The notes under the pieces were generated by a model. That model was not told the DNA's origin. It worked only from the letters and a program-made list of their open reading frames with translations, and did not search any database. From Hirschia sp964352025 (GTDB lineage Bacteria; Pseudomonadota; Alphaproteobacteria; Caulobacterales; Hyphomonadaceae): DNA of 64,000 bases. How positions within the stretch are numbered: position 1 is the first letter of the stretch; the number at the start of each line of letters is the position of its first letter. Shown piece after piece: positions 61,735 through 64,000 of the stretch. The DNA lies in the NCBI GenBank assembly GCA_964352025.1, contig CAYGPZ010000002.1, positions 291,983 through 355,982 of the forward strand, in the 5' to 3' direction. The position numbers and the translations under genes were made by a program.

Positions 61735-61766
61735 TTGAGCGAAAGCTAAATACCAGGAGTTTATTC

Positions 61767-62252
61767 ATGCATTCTAAATTCAAAAAGTTTGGGTTGCTGT
61801 TCGCGACAGTTTTTGTTTGTGGATGTTCCACTACTGAGATTGTGGAGCCAACAACTCCTTCAGTACAGGATGAGTTTATATTTGAATTGGGAGAATTGCC
61901 GGGCCAGACTTTGGAGTTAGGCGATTGCGGACTATTTTTGTTTGCAGCTCAGCCCAAGCCTGGGTTTGTTTTTTTTGGAGAAGCAACAAAGGGAATTGGT
62001 AAGATTGTTCTAAACGGTAAGGAAACAACTCTTGTTCGATCAGAGACAGATGGGGATGTTATCGATCTTCATTACACCGAGCAAACCTTTACGTCGCCTG
62101 TAGAAGATATCGAATTGAAAGTTACGATAAATGAAGCCGACTTTACAGAAGGTGGCGCACAAATATCAAAAGCTTCAATACGTATGAGCTCTAGTGAGGG
62201 GTGGAGAATGGTTATTCCGGTCGGTGGCGCAACCTCATGTCGGAGCAACTAG
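61767..62252 (+). CDS. Small lipoprotein at the end of the secretion operon
   Basis: 161 residues. Lipoprotein signal (MHSKFKKFGLLFATVFVCGC, lipobox VCGC, Cys20), then a beta-rich acidic mature part with cysteines near GDCGLF and the C-terminal TSCRSN. ATG 61767 has AGGAG 7 bases upstream; an ATG at 61731 overlaps gspN and would put 12 charged residues before the signal. No family recognised. Being last in the gsp operon and lipid-anchored, it could serve the secretin as a pilotin (inference). Confidence 0.7.
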   Translation: MHSKFKKFGLLFATVFVCGCSTTEIVEPTTPSVQDEFIFELGELPGQTLELGDCGLFLFAAQPKPGFVFFGEATKGIGKIVLNGKETTLVRSETDGDVIDLHYTEQTFTSPVEDIELKVTINEADFTEGGAQISKASIRMSSSEGWRMVIPVGGATSCRSN

Positions 62253-62293
62253 AAAAAAAATCAAAAGTTTTTACTTTTCCACAGGATTAGCGC

Positions 62294-62318
62294 TTGACGA
62301 TTGGGGTTGCTGTAGACT
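62294..62318 (+). promoter_or_regulatory. Promoter of tRNA-Asp
   Basis: TTGACG (62294-62299) and TAGACT (62313-62318) with 13 bases between fit the Caulobacter-type pattern TTGACGS-N10-14-GCTANAWC in spacing and core. The tRNA starts about 42 bases downstream. Confidence 0.55.
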
Positions 62319-62359
62319 ACATACAGCGCTCCGAACGATGATTAATCAAAGTTCACTGC

Positions 62360-62436
62360 GCGGGAGTAGCTCAGCTGGTTAGAGTGCCGCCCTGTCACGG
62401 CGGAGGTCGCGGGTTCGAACCCCGTCTCTCGCGCCA
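62360..62436 (+). tRNA. trnD: tRNA-Asp (anticodon GTC)
   Basis: 77 bases with encoded CCA. Acceptor GCGGGAG (62360-62366) pairs with CTCTCGC (62426-62432), discriminator G at 62433. The anticodon loop CTGTCAC sits between CCGCC and GGCGG, with GTC at 62394-62396. The T arm is GCGGG-TTCGAAC-CCCGT. All arms pair, so the gene looks functional. Confidence 0.98.
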
Positions 62437-62470
62437 TTCCTTTGGGAATGGCAATCGCGCTAAAGCGTAG

Positions 62471-62500
62471 AAAAGGCCCGGCTTTCAAGTCGGGCTTTTT
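62471..62500 (+). terminator. Terminator after tRNA-Asp
   Basis: AAAAGGCCCG (62471-62480) pairs with CGGGCTTTTT (62491-62500) with one G-T pair; the T run is part of the stem end. It lies 35 bases after the tRNA. Confidence 0.88.
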
Positions 62501-62757
62501 GCGTTTATGTATGTTTTTGTAAAAGTGGGATACAAACATCCCATGGTTGCAATTAATGATCCTGATAAGTTTCTAATTAAGAGAGGGCAGCGCTGATATT
62601 ATCAACGGCGTGTACCTGGGCAATTTTCTCACAGTGATTCACGACGTTTTGTGAAAACATCTTTGAAAACCAATTCACTTGAGATTGCGCGTGACCTGAG
62701 CCCTTATAACTCCTCCTGAAATAAGTAGAATTCGTCTCAACATATGGAGACGACAAA

Positions 62758-63024
62758 ATGCGCCAATCACGTTTCACCGAGGAACAAATAATTGGGATAC
62801 TTAAAGAGCAAGAAAGCGGGGTTCCGACCAAAGAGGTATGTCGCAAACATGGTGTAAGCACAGCTTCCTTCTATAAGTGGAAAGCCAAATTCGGAGGCAT
62901 GGAAGTCTCAGATGCACTCAAGCTAAAATCTCTTGAAGATGAGAACTCAAAGCTAAAAAAGCTTTTAGCTGAAACGATACTGGACAACGCAATGCTGCGG
63001 GATGTGAACTCAAAAAAGTGGTAA
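62758..63024 (+). CDS. IS3-family transposase OrfA
   Basis: 88 residues. Helix-turn-helix FTEEQIIGILKEQESG...KEVCRKHGVSTASFYKWKAKFGGMEVSDA, then a leucine-zipper-like LKSLEDENSKLKKLLAETILDNAMLRD. It binds the IS ends. Near its end the site AAAAAAG (63012-63018) would allow a -1 shift into orfB to make the full transposase. Confidence 0.92.
   Translation: MRQSRFTEEQIIGILKEQESGVPTKEVCRKHGVSTASFYKWKAKFGGMEVSDALKLKSLEDENSKLKKLLAETILDNAMLRDVNSKKW
63012..63018 (+). other. Programmed -1 frameshift site of the IS
   Basis: A6G heptamer just before the orfA stop at 63022. A -1 slip reads into KKVVTPAAKREAAAHVCKIH, the normal start of IS407-type OrfB, supporting the assignment. Confidence 0.75.
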
Positions 63025-63885
63025 CGCCAGCTGCAAAACGAGAGGCCGCAGCTCACGTGTGTAAAATACACGGTGTTAGCGAGCGCCCCATTGCCCGGCA
63101 GTGGTTTGCAAGTAAACCCTGAGAGGTGGCGTGTAAAGTTCTCAATATTGATCGTTCTAGTGCACGATATAAGTCGATACGCAGTAATGATAATTGCAAT
63201 GAAGGAAATTGCCTCTGAGCGTCGTCGTTTTGGATACAGACGTGTGCACGTCATGCTTCAGCGCCAAGGTTGGCATGTGAACCAGAAAAAGATCCGACGG
63301 CTGTATAGGGAAGAAAAACTTCAAGTCCGCAAGCGTGGTGGGCGCAAACGAGCATTAGGGACAAGAAGACCTATCACCTTGCCTAATCATGTGAATGAAC
63401 GTTGGAGCCTCGATTTTGTCTCTGATGCATTTACAGATGGCCGTCGTTTCCGTGTTCTTGCCGTCGTTGATGATTATAGTCGTGAGTGCTTAGCACTCAT
63501 AGCTGATACATCTCTATCGGGATATCGCATGGCACGAGAACTCAATACGATCATCAAACGACGTGGCAAGCCTCACACAATTGTGTCTGATAATGGAACC
63601 GAAATGACGAGCACAGCCATTTTGAAATGGTGTCAGGATACGCAAATAAACTGGCATTATATTGCCCCGGGCAAGCCAATGCAGAATGGCTTCGTCGAGA
63701 GTTTCAACGGTAGCTTTAGAGATGAATGTTTAAACGAAACACTCTTTTCATCTCTTCGTCATGCCCTATATGAAATTACAAAATGGAAAGAGGATTACAA
63801 CAAAAACAGACCACATTCATCACTAGGTAATCTTACACCTAATGAATATGCCTTCAAATCAAACTTGCAAAATCAGGCGGCTTGA
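63018..63885 (+). pseudogene. Broken IS3-family OrfB (DDE integrase)
   Basis: From 63018 the frame reads VVTPAAKREAAAHVCKIHGVSER, then about 40 bases of foreign-looking sequence ending in a TGA at 63120-63122. The homologous frame resumes as ACKVLNIDRSSARYKSIRSNDN and then shifts again near 63195, after which KEIASERRRFGYRRVHVML... continues to the natural end at 63885. The rve catalytic core is intact: WSLDFVSDAF (Asp), TIVSDNGTEMTS (Asp) and NGFVESFNG (Glu). One stop and one frame change in the N-terminal part should abolish activity unless an internal start is used. Confidence 0.85.
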
Positions 63886-63945
63886 GGCCTAGATAACAAT
63901 GACGAATTGATACGAATAACTGGATGAAACTTGGGTCTCAGGTCA

Positions 63946-64000
63946 CCAACTTTCGTAAAAACCATGGCGAGGCCATCGGAAAGGTTTGTGCGCAATTTGT
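63946..64000. other. Sequence beyond the IS to the window edge
   Basis: 55 bases with no assignable feature. They may be the start of a new gene or a fragment of one cut by the insertion; the window ends too soon to tell. Confidence 0.4.

Larger units (their letters stand above)
62692..63945 (+). mobile_element. IS3-family (IS407-like) insertion sequence, degenerate
   Basis: About 1.25 kb bounded by TGACCTGAG (62692-62700) and its complement CTCAGGTCA (63937-63945), the TGA...TCA ends expected for IS3. The ends continue as CCC and, after one extra base, CCC. Inside are orfA, an A6G slippage site and a damaged orfB. The flanking bases (GCGCG left, CCAAC right) give no target-site duplication, so the element is old or its borders have recombined. 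It inserted downstream of tRNA-Asp. Confidence 0.85.

Noticed and set aside
62437..62691. Attachment site or integrase remnant next to tRNA-Asp
   Set aside because: No integrase gene and no repeat of the tRNA 3' end was found within the window.
62577..62861. 94-codon leftward frame at the IS left end
   Set aside because: Overlaps orfA on the opposite strand and has no similarity to known proteins.
63073..63200. Open frame giving an apparently intact OrfB start at 63073
   Set aside because: Only residues from MKEIASERRRF onward match IS3 OrfB; the part before is out-of-frame reading of the damaged region.

Overview
The window looks like a chromosome segment of a marine alphaproteobacterium, most likely from the Caulobacterales/Maricaulales/Hyphomonadaceae side. 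The clues are a SUF operon in the order iscR-iscS-sufB-sufC-sufD-sufS-sufT-sufA, a TIGR02281-type retropepsin beside a DUF1289 protein, Caulobacter-like promoter elements, a K+-independent proton-pumping pyrophosphatase, many TonB/Tat-exported proteins, and moderate-to-low GC. The taxonomic call is inference. About fifty genes are readable. They fall into metabolic islands separated by housekeeping genes.

Region 1 (1-4350): the end of a nitrate-type ABC importer: binding protein (cut by the window edge), permease, and a tandem double ATPase whose first ATPase domain lacks the usual H-loop histidine. Region 2 (4400-14540): an accessory sugar-oxidation locus. It has a cytochrome c-PQQ dehydrogenase fusion, a TonB receptor, a membrane-anchored winged-helix regulator transcribed towards them, and an operon of a BNR_4 beta-propeller lipoprotein, a Tat-exported small subunit, a GMC flavoprotein with a cysteine cluster and a two-domain DUF1080 protein. 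GMC plus small subunit plus DUF1080 suggests oxidation of a glycoside at C3 followed by cleavage of the 3-keto product. The propeller protein may be a polysaccharide lyase or other binding/cleaving protein. This is the strongest candidate for an undescribed system.

Region 3 (14500-22800): the pyrophosphatase, then a molybdenum hydroxylase locus: MocA-like and XdhC-like maturation genes facing away from iorB-iorA-moaA, with two inverted repeats in the shared promoter region. Region 4 (22900-34900): a large FG-GAP/ASPIC/Big_2 lipoprotein, a ferredoxin-reductase-type flavoprotein, dusA, an aspartic protease pair, DUF1289, cobT, a lipoprotein, tyrS, anmK and an alpha/beta hydrolase.

Region 5 (34900-42300): the complete SUF iron-sulfur operon behind a promoter with an excellent match to the IscR type 1 operator. 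Region 6 (42300-62250): a prepilin peptidase, then a leftward group (2OG-Fe(II) oxygenase, internally duplicated beta-helix lipoprotein, TonB receptor), then a full type II secretion operon gspC-D-E-F-G-H-I-J-K-L-M-N ending in a small lipoprotein. The beta-helix lipoprotein and its receptor may be clients of this secretion system (inference).

Region 7 (62250-64000): tRNA-Asp with promoter and terminator, then an IS3-family (IS407-like) element whose orfB is broken by a premature stop and a frame change. No CRISPR array, prophage, rRNA or origin was seen.
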